A stretch of 64,000 nucleotides of DNA. Source: Flavobacterium restrictum. GTDB lineage: Bacteria > Bacteroidota > Bacteroidia > Flavobacteriales > Flavobacteriaceae. This document shows, one piece after another, positions 17,699 to 26,417 of the stretch. The translations under genes were made by a program, and so were the position numbers. Positions within the stretch are counted from its first letter, which is position 1; every line of letters starts with the position of its first letter. The DNA is taken from assembly GCF_007097245.1 (NCBI RefSeq), contig NZ_VJZT01000003.1, positions 62,001 to 126,000 on the forward strand. Reading direction: 5' to 3'. Below the pieces are notes generated by a model that saw nothing but the letters and a program-made list of their open reading frames with translations, did not search any database and was not told the origin of the DNA.

Positions 17699-18148
17699 TT
17701 ATTTGACTGTGAGGTCGTAACTGTACAAAACTTCGTCTCTTACAAAACCCATTTTGTGATACAATCCTTGTGCTATGATATTGTTTTTGGCAGTTCTTAA
17801 TCGGATGAGATTGGAACCTAATTCTTTGGCGAAAGCAACAGTTTCTAGAATAAGCTTTTCGCCAATGCCACTTTTTCTGATTTTTGTATCTACAAAAAGG
17901 TCATTTAGAATCACTATTTTGTTCAATGCCAATGACGAAAAAGTCACATAAAGTAATGTAAATCCAATGGCGATATCCAAATTAGAATCGTCAAAGGCTA
18001 GGAAAATCGTCGCTTCATTGTTCGTAATGCGTTCCTTTAAATAGGTTTTATGCTTTTCATAATTGGAAGGTTTTTTATAAAACACCACATATTGATCAAA
18101 TAAATGGGTTACTTGGTCTAAATCGAGTATTGTAGCTTTTCGTATCAT
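17699..18148 (-). CDS. GNAT-family acetyltransferase
   Basis: A 149-residue single-domain GNAT N-acetyltransferase. The acetyl-CoA-binding motif A is VILNDLFVDTKIRKSGIGEK (R-x-x-G-I-G), followed by the helix and the late motif LYHKMGFVRDE. It opens MIRKATILDLDQVTHLF, the usual first strand and helix. It is not related in detail to the three larger GNATs at 21.5, 22.1 and 29.3 kb. It lies 23 bases upstream of the aminotransferase gene and 92 bases downstream of the dehydrogenase gene, all leftward. It may acetylate a small amine in the same pathway, but GNAT substrates cannot be predicted from this. Confidence 0.85.
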   Translation of the reverse strand: MIRKATILDLDQVTHLFDQYVVFYKKPSNYEKHKTYLKERITNNEATIFLAFDDSNLDIAIGFTLLYVTFSSLALNKIVILNDLFVDTKIRKSGIGEKLILETVAFAKELGSNLIRLRTAKNNIIAQGLYHKMGFVRDEVLYSYDLTVK

Positions 18149-18240
18149 GATTGTCTTTTTTATAGGTTTGAATCTTAAAATTACAATTTTTTTTTAAGAT
18201 TTGGATTTCTTTCCTTTAAATAGAATTGCAGCCATTATTT

Positions 18241-19698
18241 TTAACTCATCCAATTCGTTCCCGCTTCTGGGTTCCATTTGGTGGTGGTTTTCTTTTCTTT
18301 GGTAAAAAAACCAATCGAACTTTTGCCTGTAATATCACCAGAACCGAAGCGAGATTCATTCCATCCGCCAAAACCAAAAGGTTCGCGAGGTACAGGAACG
18401 CCAATATTTACGCCACACATTCCCGCCGAAGCATTTTCGGTTACATAATTCGCTAAACCACCACTTTGTGTAAATACGGAACACGCATTTCCATACGGAT
18501 TTGCATTTTCTATTGCCAAAGCTTCGTCAATTGTATTCACACGAACAATAGCGAGAACGGGGCCAAAAACTTCTTCTCTAGCAATTTTCATATCGGCTGT
18601 CGCATAATCGATAAGCGTTGGGCCTACATAAAAACCATTTTCTTTTCCAGGAACTATTGTATTGCGTCCGTCAAGAATTATTTTGGCACCTTGTTGTTCC
18701 GCTTCAGTAATATAGTTTTCAATTCTGTCTTTGGCCGCTTTTGAAATTACAGCTCCTAAAGTTGTACCACATTGAATTTTTTGAGCGTCACCTATTAATT
18801 TGTCAAGAATCGCATCGCAATTTCCTACTGCAATTAAAGTCGCCGCTGCCATACAACGCTGCCCCGCGCAACCACTCATAGAAGCAATAATATTAGACGA
18901 AGCCATTTCAGGATGAGCGTCAGGTAATAATAGGATGTGATTTTTGGCACCACCAAGCGCTAAAACTTGTTTTAAATTTTGACTCGCTCTTTGGTAGACA
19001 ATTTTGGCTACTTTGGTCGAACCCACAAAAGTTACCGCATGAATTTCGGGATGGTCACAAATATTTTCTACGGTCGTTTGCGTGCCATTTATAATATTAA
19101 AAAGACCGTCAGGAAGTCCTGCTTCTTTCAAAAGTTTTGCAGTGTATTGGCTACTTACGGGAACAGATTCGGAAGGTTTTAAAATAAAAGCATTACCAAG
19201 AGCAATGGCATTTACAATCGTCCAATGAGGTACCATTGTTGGAAAATTAAAAGGAACAATAGATGCTACAATCCCTAAAGGAACTCTGGTTGAGGAGCAA
19301 AAAACACCCTTGCTCACTTCCATGTTTTCGCCGTTTACAAATTGTGGGAGCGAACAAGCAAACTCGGTTAACTCGATTGCTTTATCAATTTCGGCTTTGG
19401 CCTCACCGTGAATTTTTCCGTTTTCACGATAAATAATTTCAGTAAGTGCTTCGCTGTTTTTTTCTAATAATTGTTTGTATCTATAAAAAACTTGCGCTCT
19501 TTCTTTCAAAGTTACTTTCTGCCAAGCTTTTTGTGCTTTTTGTGCATGTAGAATAATTTCGTCCAAATCTTCCCTAGTCGATTCGTTGAAAGTGGTTAAT
19601 GTACTTCCGTCTAATGGGGAAATAACCGTATGAATTTGTGTTGAACTTCCCGATTTGAAAGCTCCGTTTATAAAGTTTTGTACTTCGTTATAGGTCAT
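18241..19698 (-). CDS. mmsA: Methylmalonate/malonate-semialdehyde dehydrogenase (CoA-acylating)
   Basis: A 485-residue CoA-dependent aldehyde dehydrogenase that oxidises malonate or methylmalonate semialdehyde to acetyl- or propionyl-CoA. The catalytic cysteine is C282 in GCAGQRCMA. The ELGGK glutamate motif of ordinary aldehyde dehydrogenases is replaced by LALGGAKNH, as expected for this CoA-acylating branch. The C-terminal GVNIGVPVPREPFGFGGWNE and GSGDITGKSSIGFFTKEKK are hallmark motifs. The start at MTYNEVQNF is chosen because the family begins there and a -7 box lies 22 bases before it; a frame upstream adds 14 unlikely residues. With a beta-alanine transaminase this enzyme would finish the three-carbon branch of polyamine breakdown. 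Confidence 0.92.
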   Translation of the reverse strand: MTYNEVQNFINGAFKSGSSTQIHTVISPLDGSTLTTFNESTREDLDEIILHAQKAQKAWQKVTLKERAQVFYRYKQLLEKNSEALTEIIYRENGKIHGEAKAEIDKAIELTEFACSLPQFVNGENMEVSKGVFCSSTRVPLGIVASIVPFNFPTMVPHWTIVNAIALGNAFILKPSESVPVSSQYTAKLLKEAGLPDGLFNIINGTQTTVENICDHPEIHAVTFVGSTKVAKIVYQRASQNLKQVLALGGAKNHILLLPDAHPEMASSNIIASMSGCAGQRCMAAATLIAVGNCDAILDKLIGDAQKIQCGTTLGAVISKAAKDRIENYITEAEQQGAKIILDGRNTIVPGKENGFYVGPTLIDYATADMKIAREEVFGPVLAIVRVNTIDEALAIENANPYGNACSVFTQSGGLANYVTENASAGMCGVNIGVPVPREPFGFGGWNESRFGSGDITGKSSIGFFTKEKKTTTKWNPEAGTNWMS

Positions 19699-19719
19699 AA
19701 TTACAGATTTATTTTTTTT

Positions 19720-19727
19720 CAAATATA
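19720..19727 (-). promoter_or_regulatory. -7 box for the leftward dehydrogenase gene
   Basis: On the minus strand the bases read TATATTTG, an exact match to TAnnTTTG, 22 bases before the chosen ATG at 19698. It supports that start over a longer frame. No clear -33 TTG at the usual distance is present. Confidence 0.5.
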
Positions 19728-19853
19728 CAATTATATTCAAAAAAATAAAATTTATTTTTGCATGTATTAAAAATATTGTTAGATTTACAAAATAATATCG
19801 CTATTGTTAATTTATTTACAATATTAAGAAGTGTTTACTTTATTGTCTTTTAC

Positions 19854-19886
19854 TTGTAAAAAGTACTGTATTTATAGGTAACTTTA
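19854..19886 (+). promoter_or_regulatory. Possible promoter of the rightward amine-catabolic operon
   Basis: TTG at 19854-19856 and TAACTTTA at 19879-19886, 22 bases apart, resemble the Bacteroidota -33/-7 pair with one mismatch in the last -7 base. It lies 45 bases before the NhaC-type gene, in a gap shared with the leftward dehydrogenase promoter. A perfect TATTTTTG at 19753-19760 is further away and is a weaker candidate by position. Confidence 0.35.
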
Positions 19887-19931
19887 GGAACTATTAAACC
19901 AAAACCAAAAATTACTAAAACCAAAAAATCT

Positions 19932-21458
19932 ATGAAATCAATCTCAACTATTATTGGAGTCGGCTTACTGCTTCTGGCTGGACTTTGTTATTTTGTCAAT
20001 TGGCACGCGCTTGTACCTGCATTTACGGTATTGGGTGTTGCTATTATTACTAGAAAAGCGTTAGAACCACTTATTATAGGCTGTGCTTTGGGCTTTATTT
20101 TATTAGCCATGCAAGGCGGATCCAAAGAATATTTTCCAGAAGGAGAAGGAATGATTTTTCCATTGAATATGTTTGACGGTTTGTATTCATCCATTGCGAG
20201 GGATGCGCATGATCAAGGATTGATTTGGGTAATTTTAGTTTGTATATTATATGGTGCTTTTGTCCAAATGGTGGTTGCTTCTGGCGGTATCAAAGCAGTA
20301 GGTAAATATTCAGAAAATCATGTAAAAACCAAGAAACAATCCCTCTTGATGACGTATTGGTTGAGTTTTTTCTTTTTCTTGGATGATTATTTTAGCGCTT
20401 TATCCGTAGGAAATACGATGAGACCCATAACCGATAAATTTGGAGTTTCTAGAGCTAAATTGGCTTTGGTATTAAGTTTTGTGTGCGTTCCATTGACTAT
20501 TATTTTCCCAATTTCTACTTGGACTATTTTTTACGGTTCACAATTAACAGCGATTGAAGGTGGTGTAATGGACGCTGCTGGACATGCGATTACAAGTCCT
20601 ATTGAAGCCTTTATGCACACCATTCCGTATAATTTTTCGGCTTGGATTTCCTTGATTTTAGGAGGATTAGTGGTGTACGAATTCATTCCTGATTTCAAAG
20701 GAATCAAACAATTAGAATCAGAAGTTGTTGTTGAAGAGAAAAAAGAAAAAATAAATAAAAAACCGAAGAAAGAGGGCAAAATGGTGTATTTCATAATGCC
20801 CCTGTTAGTTTTGATTTGGTGTACTATTTTGCCTTATCCTTGGGATTTTGATTACTGGGGAAGTGCGTTTCAATATGACATCAACTATATTTTTGGGAGC
20901 ATCGATGCTTTAAGAGGAATTGCTACCGCTTGTGTATTTACTTATTTGTACTTCTTGGTATTCAAAATTGTTGATTTTCATAAAATATCAGACAATTTTG
21001 TAAAAGGATTAGAAACTATAACATTTGTATTGGCGGTTTTAGGATTTACCTATTTGTTGAAAGATGTTCAAAACGCATTGGGATTCAACGAGTTTGTTGC
21101 GTCACACTTGGAAGGCATTAGCTGGTTGAACAGTGCAACATTGCCATTTATTTTTTTTGCATTGGTAGCATGGATTTGTTGGGCAACTGGTTCAAACTGG
21201 GGAATTTATGCCATTCTTGTGCCTACAGCAGCTATTTTGTCCACTCAAGTTCACGCTAATTTTTGGTTGACGCAAGGAGCGTTAGCATCAGGAACTGTTT
21301 GGGGCGCGGCGGCTTGTTTTTTCTCGGATAATAGAGTTTTGACGGCACAATCGTGTAAAGTAGATATGATGAAACATGGGATTTCTCAATTTCCATATCA
21401 ACTTATCATCTTTGGAGTATCATCGGTATTGTATTTAATAGCAGGATTTATTTTGTAA
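19932..21458 (+). CDS. NhaC-family Na+/H+ antiporter-like transporter
   Basis: A 508-residue inner-membrane protein with about 11-12 hydrophobic helices. The signature FFFFLDDYFSALSVGNTMRP followed by ITDKFGVSRAKLA is characteristic of the NhaC antiporter family, and GNSWGIYAILVPTA-like CWATGSNWGIYAI occurs near the end. Known members exchange sodium and protons, and some relatives swap organic acids or amino acids. A lysine- and glutamate-rich cytoplasmic loop (about residues 260-285) is notable. As the first rightward gene of the amine island, 18 bases before the GNAT pair, it may provide sodium or proton balance or exchange a pathway metabolite. That role is an inference. Confidence 0.85.
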   Translation: MKSISTIIGVGLLLLAGLCYFVNWHALVPAFTVLGVAIITRKALEPLIIGCALGFILLAMQGGSKEYFPEGEGMIFPLNMFDGLYSSIARDAHDQGLIWVILVCILYGAFVQMVVASGGIKAVGKYSENHVKTKKQSLLMTYWLSFFFFLDDYFSALSVGNTMRPITDKFGVSRAKLALVLSFVCVPLTIIFPISTWTIFYGSQLTAIEGGVMDAAGHAITSPIEAFMHTIPYNFSAWISLILGGLVVYEFIPDFKGIKQLESEVVVEEKKEKINKKPKKEGKMVYFIMPLLVLIWCTILPYPWDFDYWGSAFQYDINYIFGSIDALRGIATACVFTYLYFLVFKIVDFHKISDNFVKGLETITFVLAVLGFTYLLKDVQNALGFNEFVASHLEGISWLNSATLPFIFFALVAWICWATGSNWGIYAILVPTAAILSTQVHANFWLTQGALASGTVWGAAACFFSDNRVLTAQSCKVDMMKHGISQFPYQLIIFGVSSVLYLIAGFIL

Positions 21459-21476
21459 TTTAAAAAAAAAGTATAA

Positions 21477-22148
21477 ATGATTCATAAAGAAATTTTTAAC
21501 AATGAATTTCTAATCAGAAATGCTACGACTGCCGATGTGGTTCAGATGGAATTTGTTCAAAAACAATGTTATCCTTCTTTAGACCAATCAGAGTTATTAA
21601 ATAGAGATCACTTTATGAATCATATTAAAATTTTTCCAGAAGGGCAATTTGTTGTCGAAAGAGAGGGAGAGATAGTGGGGTCTGCCAGTACCATGCGGAT
21701 TTTTTTTCCAAAAGAAAACCATTCGTTTTTAGCGACCACAGATAATTTATGGATTACCAAAACCCATCAAAAGGAAGGAGATTGGATGTATGGACTCGAT
21801 ATGGGAATACTTCCAGAGTATAGAGGTTTGGGGCTTTCGAGAGAGTTGTATTTAACCAGACAAGAAATAGCAAAAAAGTTAGGATTAAAAGGTCAAATCA
21901 TTGCTGGAATGACCATTGGATACGGAAGAGTAAAAGACAGAATGACAATCGAGGCCTATTGTTATGCCTTGGAAATTAAAAAGTTTACAGATCCAACGGT
22001 TACACCACAACGGAAAGCAGGTTTTAGATGGATAAAACCATTGTACAATTATATCAATGATCCCGAAGCTGGATTTGCTTGTATCTTACTATATTTTCCT
22101 GTTGATGAGAATTATAAATTGAAATTAGAGGCTAAAGATGGTATATAA
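21477..22148 (+). CDS. GNAT acyltransferase, paralogue 1 of 3
   Basis: A 223-residue GNAT enzyme. Motif A is LPEYRGLGLSRELY, preceded by DWMYGLDMGI. Beyond the common fold it has long conserved blocks shared with two other genes here: GQIIAGMTIGYGRVKDRMTI, FTDPTVTPQ, AGFRWIKPLYNYINDPEAG and ILLYFPVD. These mark a distinct GNAT subgroup. It overlaps the next GNAT by 11 bases and lies between the antiporter and an aminotransferase gene. The substrate is unknown. Acylation of a polyamine, an omega-amino acid or an intermediate is suggested by the neighbours. Confidence 0.86.
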   Translation: MIHKEIFNNEFLIRNATTADVVQMEFVQKQCYPSLDQSELLNRDHFMNHIKIFPEGQFVVEREGEIVGSASTMRIFFPKENHSFLATTDNLWITKTHQKEGDWMYGLDMGILPEYRGLGLSRELYLTRQEIAKKLGLKGQIIAGMTIGYGRVKDRMTIEAYCYALEIKKFTDPTVTPQRKAGFRWIKPLYNYINDPEAGFACILLYFPVDENYKLKLEAKDGI

Positions 22149-22785
22149 AGAGATTTTAAATGGTGCTTTTGTGGTCAGAAATGCCACGCTTGAAGATGCT
22201 ATTCGGATGGAATTTGTGCAAGCAAAATGTTTTCCAACTTTGCATGAAACCGAATTAATGAATAGAAATCATTTTGCAAATCATGTAAAAGTTTTTCAAG
22301 AAGGACAGTTAGTTGTTGAAAAAGACGGATTGGTAATTGGCTCTGCGAGTACCTTGCGATGTGATTTTCCAGAACACGATAGTACTTTTCTAGAAGAAAC
22401 GGATAATTTATGGATTACAAATGCCCATATTACTAACGGCGACTGGATGTACGGTATAGATATGGGGGTTTTGCCAGAATATAGAGGTTTGGGTTTGTCT
22501 AAAGAAATGTATAAAGCGCGTCATGAAATTTGCAAACAATTAGGTATCAAAGGACAAATCATTGCCGGAATGACCATTGGCTACGGGAAAGTAAGCGATC
22601 AAATGTCCATTGAAGAATATTGCAAAAGACTAGAAAATAACGAATTTACAGATCCAACCATTACCCCGCAACAACACGCAGGTTTTAGATGGATTAGAGC
22701 AATTTACGATTATATAAATGATCCCGAAGCTGGAAACGCAAGCATTTTAATGTATAATCCAGTGGATGAAAAGTATTATTTGTAA
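22138..22785 (+). CDS. GNAT acyltransferase, paralogue 2 of 3
   Basis: A 215-residue close relative of the preceding gene, evidently from tandem duplication. It has the same order of motifs (FVVRNATLEDAIRMEFVQAK, DWMYGIDMGVLPEYRGLGLS, QIIAGMTIGYGKVSDQMSI, FTDPTITPQQHAGFRWI, NDPEAGNASILMYNPVDE). The ATG lies inside the last codons of paralogue 1 (GATGGT), an 11-base overlap that implies translational coupling. Both copies are full length with intact motif A, so neither looks degenerate. They may act on different substrates or as a heterodimer. The aminotransferase gene begins 49 bases downstream. Confidence 0.86.
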   Translation: MVYKEILNGAFVVRNATLEDAIRMEFVQAKCFPTLHETELMNRNHFANHVKVFQEGQLVVEKDGLVIGSASTLRCDFPEHDSTFLEETDNLWITNAHITNGDWMYGIDMGVLPEYRGLGLSKEMYKARHEICKQLGIKGQIIAGMTIGYGKVSDQMSIEEYCKRLENNEFTDPTITPQQHAGFRWIRAIYDYINDPEAGNASILMYNPVDEKYYL

Positions 22786-22834
22786 CGAAAAAAAAGAAAA
22801 AAAACAGATTAAAAAAATTAAATTAAAATTAAAA

Positions 22835-24181
22835 ATGGGAACTCAAATTAAAAAAGTATCAGAAATTCCAGGACCAAAAAGCAAAGAAATATTAGCAAGA
22901 AGAGCAGCTGCTTTGCCATCAGGTTTAGGAAAATCTACCGAAGTGGTTGTTGAGAAAGCCGAAGGAGCTTTGGTATGGGATGTTGATGGAAATCAGTTGA
23001 TTGATTTTGCAGGAGGAATTGGAATGGTAAATTTGGGACACCGACCACAAGTTGTTGTTGATGCAATTAAGGATCAATTAGAAAAATACATACATACCGG
23101 TGCATTAGTAACCACTTTTGAACCGTATTTGGATTTTGCCGAAATGCTAAACGGAATCACGCCAGGTGATTTTCCTAAAAAAACATTGTTGGCTTGTTCT
23201 GGTTCCGAAGCCGTAGAGAATGCCATTTCAACGGCTAAATATTATACCAAACGCCCAGCAGTTATTTGTTTTGAAGGTGCCTACCATGGTAGAACAATGC
23301 TTACTTTGAGTTTGACTAGTAAATACGGTTTGTTCAAAAGAGGTTTTGGAACTTTTGCACCCGATATTTATCGTTTTCTGTCTCCAAATCTGTACAGAAA
23401 ACCAGCAAATATGACCGATGACGAGTACATTGATTATTGTATTGAACGTTTCGATCAAAATTTAATTTCGCATGTAGATCCTTCTGCAGTAGCTGCTATT
23501 ATCATTGAGCCTGTGCAAGGTGAAGGTGGTTTTATTCCAGTTCCAAAACGTTTTCTAGAGAAAATCAGAAAAGTGTGTGATGAACATGGCATCGTTTTTA
23601 TTGCAGATGAAGTACAATCTGGAGCTGGTCGAACAGGGAAATTTTTAGCAATCGAACACAGTGGCGTTATTCCAGATATCGTGACAATGGCAAAATCTAT
23701 TGGTTCAGGAATGCCAATAAGCGCCACAACTGGTAGAGCCGAAATCATGGATGCCCCCCATTTAGGTGGAGTTGGAGGAACCTATTCAGGAAGCCCGCTT
23801 GCAGTGGTTGCTGCACATGCAACCGTTAAGGAAATCAATACTCCCGAGTTTTTAGCCAAAGCAACTCACGTAGGTGATATTATAGTTAGCCGACTAACTG
23901 CAATGAGCAAAAAGTTTGAAGTAATAGGAGATGTTCGAGGATTAGGAGCCATGTTGGTAGTTGAATTTGTAAAAGACAGAACGACCAAAGAACCTGATAT
24001 GGATTTTGCAATGGCAGTAATCAAAAAATGTGTTTCTAACGGTTTGATTTTAATTCGTGCTGGTTTATATACAAATTGTATTCGTTTCTTGCCTCCAATT
24101 GTAATTACTGCCGAACAATTGAACGAAGGAATGGACGTAATTGAAAATGCTATTGCAGCCGTTTTAGCGGAAAGAAAATAA
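22835..24181 (+). CDS. Class III aminotransferase, GABA-transaminase type
   Basis: A 448-residue class III transaminase closest in pattern to 4-aminobutyrate aminotransferase (GabT/PuuE). Motifs are GGIGMVNLGHRPQVV, SGSEAVENAISTAK, CFEGAYHGRTMLTLSLTSK, PVQGEGGF and FIADEVQSGAGRTGKF. The PLP lysine is K287 in TMAKSIGSGMPIS. The start MGTQIKKVSEIPGPKS is used; a longer frame upstream adds 23 lysine-rich residues that overlap the preceding gene and look untranslated. The expected reaction is GABA plus 2-oxoglutarate to succinate semialdehyde plus glutamate. A second similar enzyme lies at 26.4 kb, so the two may handle amino acids of different chain length. Confidence 0.88.
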   Translation: MGTQIKKVSEIPGPKSKEILARRAAALPSGLGKSTEVVVEKAEGALVWDVDGNQLIDFAGGIGMVNLGHRPQVVVDAIKDQLEKYIHTGALVTTFEPYLDFAEMLNGITPGDFPKKTLLACSGSEAVENAISTAKYYTKRPAVICFEGAYHGRTMLTLSLTSKYGLFKRGFGTFAPDIYRFLSPNLYRKPANMTDDEYIDYCIERFDQNLISHVDPSAVAAIIIEPVQGEGGFIPVPKRFLEKIRKVCDEHGIVFIADEVQSGAGRTGKFLAIEHSGVIPDIVTMAKSIGSGMPISATTGRAEIMDAPHLGGVGGTYSGSPLAVVAAHATVKEINTPEFLAKATHVGDIIVSRLTAMSKKFEVIGDVRGLGAMLVVEFVKDRTTKEPDMDFAMAVIKKCVSNGLILIRAGLYTNCIRFLPPIVITAEQLNEGMDVIENAIAAVLAERK

Positions 24182-24258
24182 ATAGTCAAATGGCGAATGT
24201 CTTAAAGCCCAAAAGGAAAACAGACATTCGACTTTATAACTTTACGACATTCGATTTT

Positions 24259-25842
24259 ATGACTTTAAGACTATTTTATAACGCCAACATCATTACTATG
24301 GATTCCGCTTTGCCCAAAGCGGAGGCCATGGTAATTAATGATTTGGGCAAAATCGAAGCCATCGGAATCGAAAGTGATTTACGAAATCAATTTGGTTCTT
24401 TTTCAGAAGAAATGAATTATAACGGGCAAACTATTATTCCAGGATTAAATGACGCTCACATTCACGTTTGGAAAATTGGTCATCTTCGAACGTATATGCT
24501 CGATGTTCGTGGCGTAAAATCTATTGTTGAATTCAAACAAAAACTAAAGGATTTTGCAGATAAAAATCCAACTTCCAATTGGATTATGGCACGCGGAATT
24601 AACGAAATGGTACTCGATGAAAAACGATTACCGACCAAAGAAGATTTGGATGAAGTGATTGTCGACAGACCCGTTTTTGTAATTAGAACTTGCGCTCATA
24701 TTGGTATTGCTAATTCCAAAGCCATGGATATTTCGAATGTTGATGCCACTACTGAAGTTCCTTTTGGAGGCGAAATTCGTAAAAACCAAGACGGAACACT
24801 ACAAGGTATTTTTACCGAAAGAGCATTGGGATTGATTATGAATAACATTCCCGCCTTTACTTTTGACGAATATAAAAACATGATTCTCGAAGCGCACGCC
24901 TATTTGTTAAGCCTCGGAATTACTAGTGCTACAGATCCAGCAGCAAATGAAGAATTATTGGCGGCATACATTAAATTAGATCAAGAAGGATTATTGAAAG
25001 TGCGAATGAATGTTTTCCCGCTTCGGATTCCTGATGGAAGTGACGATATTCAGGTTTTGCCAGAACAATATGAGTCGGATTTTTTACAAATCAAAACGGT
25101 TAAGTTTTTCTCTGATGGCGGATTAAGTTCAGCAACAGCAGCTTTGAATATTCCTTATAAAAATACGGACGGTTACAAAGGGGTTTTGAGATTGGATTAT
25201 GACACCTTTTACGAAACTGCTAAAGAAGCGGTAAACAAAGGATTTTCAGTAGCCACTCATGCCATTGGTCATCAGGCAGTCGATTTGACCTTGAAAGTGT
25301 ATAGCGATTTATTCAAAATTAACCCAAATTTAAAACACAGAATTGAGCATGTTGGTTTTTTATCCAATGAAAATATTCAAGATTTCAAACGAATGAATAT
25401 GACCGCAGCAATGCAACCCATATTTATTTATGAATTGGCCAATAATTTCAAAAGTACCTTGCCTGATGCGTTGTTGGATGTGGTGTATCCTTGCAAAACA
25501 GTTTTGGACAATAAAATTAATCTAGCATTATCTACTGATGGTCCTGTAGTAAAAGAAATAAATCCTTGGGTCAATATAGAAACAGCTGTGACTAGGAAAG
25601 CGGCTGATGGCTCTGTCATTGGCGAAAGCCAAAAAATTACGGTGCAGCAAGCATTGAAAGCCTATACCGTTGGAAGTGCAATAGCAGATAATTTAGAACA
25701 TAAAAAAGGAAGTTTGACTGTTGGGAAATATGCCGATTTTATAGTTTTAAACAAAAATCCTTTTGAACTTTTGGATGTTTCTACGGTTGAAACTTTAGAA
25801 ACTTGGATTAACGGCAAAATAAAACACAAAAAACAGCTTTAA
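24259..25842 (+). CDS. YtcJ-like metal-dependent amidohydrolase
   Basis: A 527-residue member of the amidohydrolase superfamily (YtcJ branch, amidohydrolase_3). Metal motif HIHVW lies in TIIPGLNDAHIHVW, and later family blocks are TSATDPAANEELL, VKFFSDGGLSSATA, ATHAIGHQAVDLTL, HRIEHVGF, LALSTDGPV and VGKYADFIVLNKNPF. The start MTLRLFYNANIITM fits the usual family N-terminus; an ATG at 24190 would add 23 residues encoded by a repetitive intergenic sequence (ACATTCGACTTTAT-like copies). No signal peptide is seen, so it is cytoplasmic. YtcJ relatives hydrolyse amide bonds of varied small substrates. Beside GNATs and aminotransferases it could deacylate an acylated amine intermediate, which is a hypothesis. 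Confidence 0.84.
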   Translation: MTLRLFYNANIITMDSALPKAEAMVINDLGKIEAIGIESDLRNQFGSFSEEMNYNGQTIIPGLNDAHIHVWKIGHLRTYMLDVRGVKSIVEFKQKLKDFADKNPTSNWIMARGINEMVLDEKRLPTKEDLDEVIVDRPVFVIRTCAHIGIANSKAMDISNVDATTEVPFGGEIRKNQDGTLQGIFTERALGLIMNNIPAFTFDEYKNMILEAHAYLLSLGITSATDPAANEELLAAYIKLDQEGLLKVRMNVFPLRIPDGSDDIQVLPEQYESDFLQIKTVKFFSDGGLSSATAALNIPYKNTDGYKGVLRLDYDTFYETAKEAVNKGFSVATHAIGHQAVDLTLKVYSDLFKINPNLKHRIEHVGFLSNENIQDFKRMNMTAAMQPIFIYELANNFKSTLPDALLDVVYPCKTVLDNKINLALSTDGPVVKEINPWVNIETAVTRKAADGSVIGESQKITVQQALKAYTVGSAIADNLEHKKGSLTVGKYADFIVLNKNPFELLDVSTVETLETWINGKIKHKKQL

Positions 25843-25891
25843 TTATTATAAATAAAACAAAAAAATCATTTTTTGTTGCAAATAAATTAAT

Positions 25892-25899
25892 TACATTTG
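25892..25899 (+). promoter_or_regulatory. -7 box upstream of the Lrp/AsnC gene
   Basis: TACATTTG matches TAnnTTTG exactly and lies 32 bases before the regulator ATG. A TTTTG at 871-875 of the same kilobase is 16 bases upstream, a little closer than usual for -33. It suggests that the regulator and the genes after it have their own promoter. Confidence 0.5.
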
Positions 25900-25931
25900 G
25901 CTTATTATTAATTTTTTACAAAAAAAATAAA

Positions 25932-26417
25932 ATGAGCGCATTAGACGATGAATTAGATTACCAAATATTGACACTCCTTCAAAAAGATGGTAGAATGTCA
26001 TTTACCGAAATTTCAAAAGAAATAAATGTTGCAGTAAGTACCATTCGGCACCGGTATATCAATTTAATTGAAGATGGAACCCTGAAGATAATAGGTAGAG
26101 TCGATCCCAACAAAATCGGGTTCAATGCCTATGCGAGTATTTTGATTTCGGTTAAACCAAAGTCTTACATGAATACTATTTTCGAAGCGTTAACAAAACT
26201 ACCAGAAATTAGTTTTCTAGCTTCGGTTTCTGGAGATTTTGATATAGAAGCGAACGTTATGTGCCGCGATATGGAACATTTGAATGAACTAATAGGTGAG
26301 AAAATTCATGTTTTGGAAGGCGTTTTTGATACCAAAACCAATATGTACATGAAAATATACAAGTTCTCACAACCCGATTTAGAATTAGCAAAATTATCAA
26401 GCAAGCAAAATGAATAA
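25932..26417 (+). CDS. Lrp/AsnC-family transcriptional regulator
   Basis: A 161-residue regulator with an N-terminal winged helix-turn-helix (about residues 6-55, LDYQILTLLQKDGRMSFTEI then VAVSTIRHRYINLIEDG). A C-terminal ligand-sensing RAM/AsnC_trans_reg domain follows (about 70-150, AYASILISVKP, then FLASVSGDFDIEANV). Proteins of this family form octamers around DNA and respond to amino acids. It overlaps the next aminotransferase gene by 8 bases, so it is co-translated with a catabolic gene. That makes it the likely local regulator of the island, sensing an amino acid or omega-amino acid. No operator was identified. Confidence 0.92.
   Translation: MSALDDELDYQILTLLQKDGRMSFTEISKEINVAVSTIRHRYINLIEDGTLKIIGRVDPNKIGFNAYASILISVKPKSYMNTIFEALTKLPEISFLASVSGDFDIEANVMCRDMEHLNELIGEKIHVLEGVFDTKTNMYMKIYKFSQPDLELAKLSSKQNE

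Noticed and set aside
24190-24258. Longer N-terminus for the amidohydrolase
   Set aside because: The extra 23 codons come from a simple repetitive ACATTCGA/ACTTTA intergenic sequence and do not match the family start, which fits the ATG at 24259.
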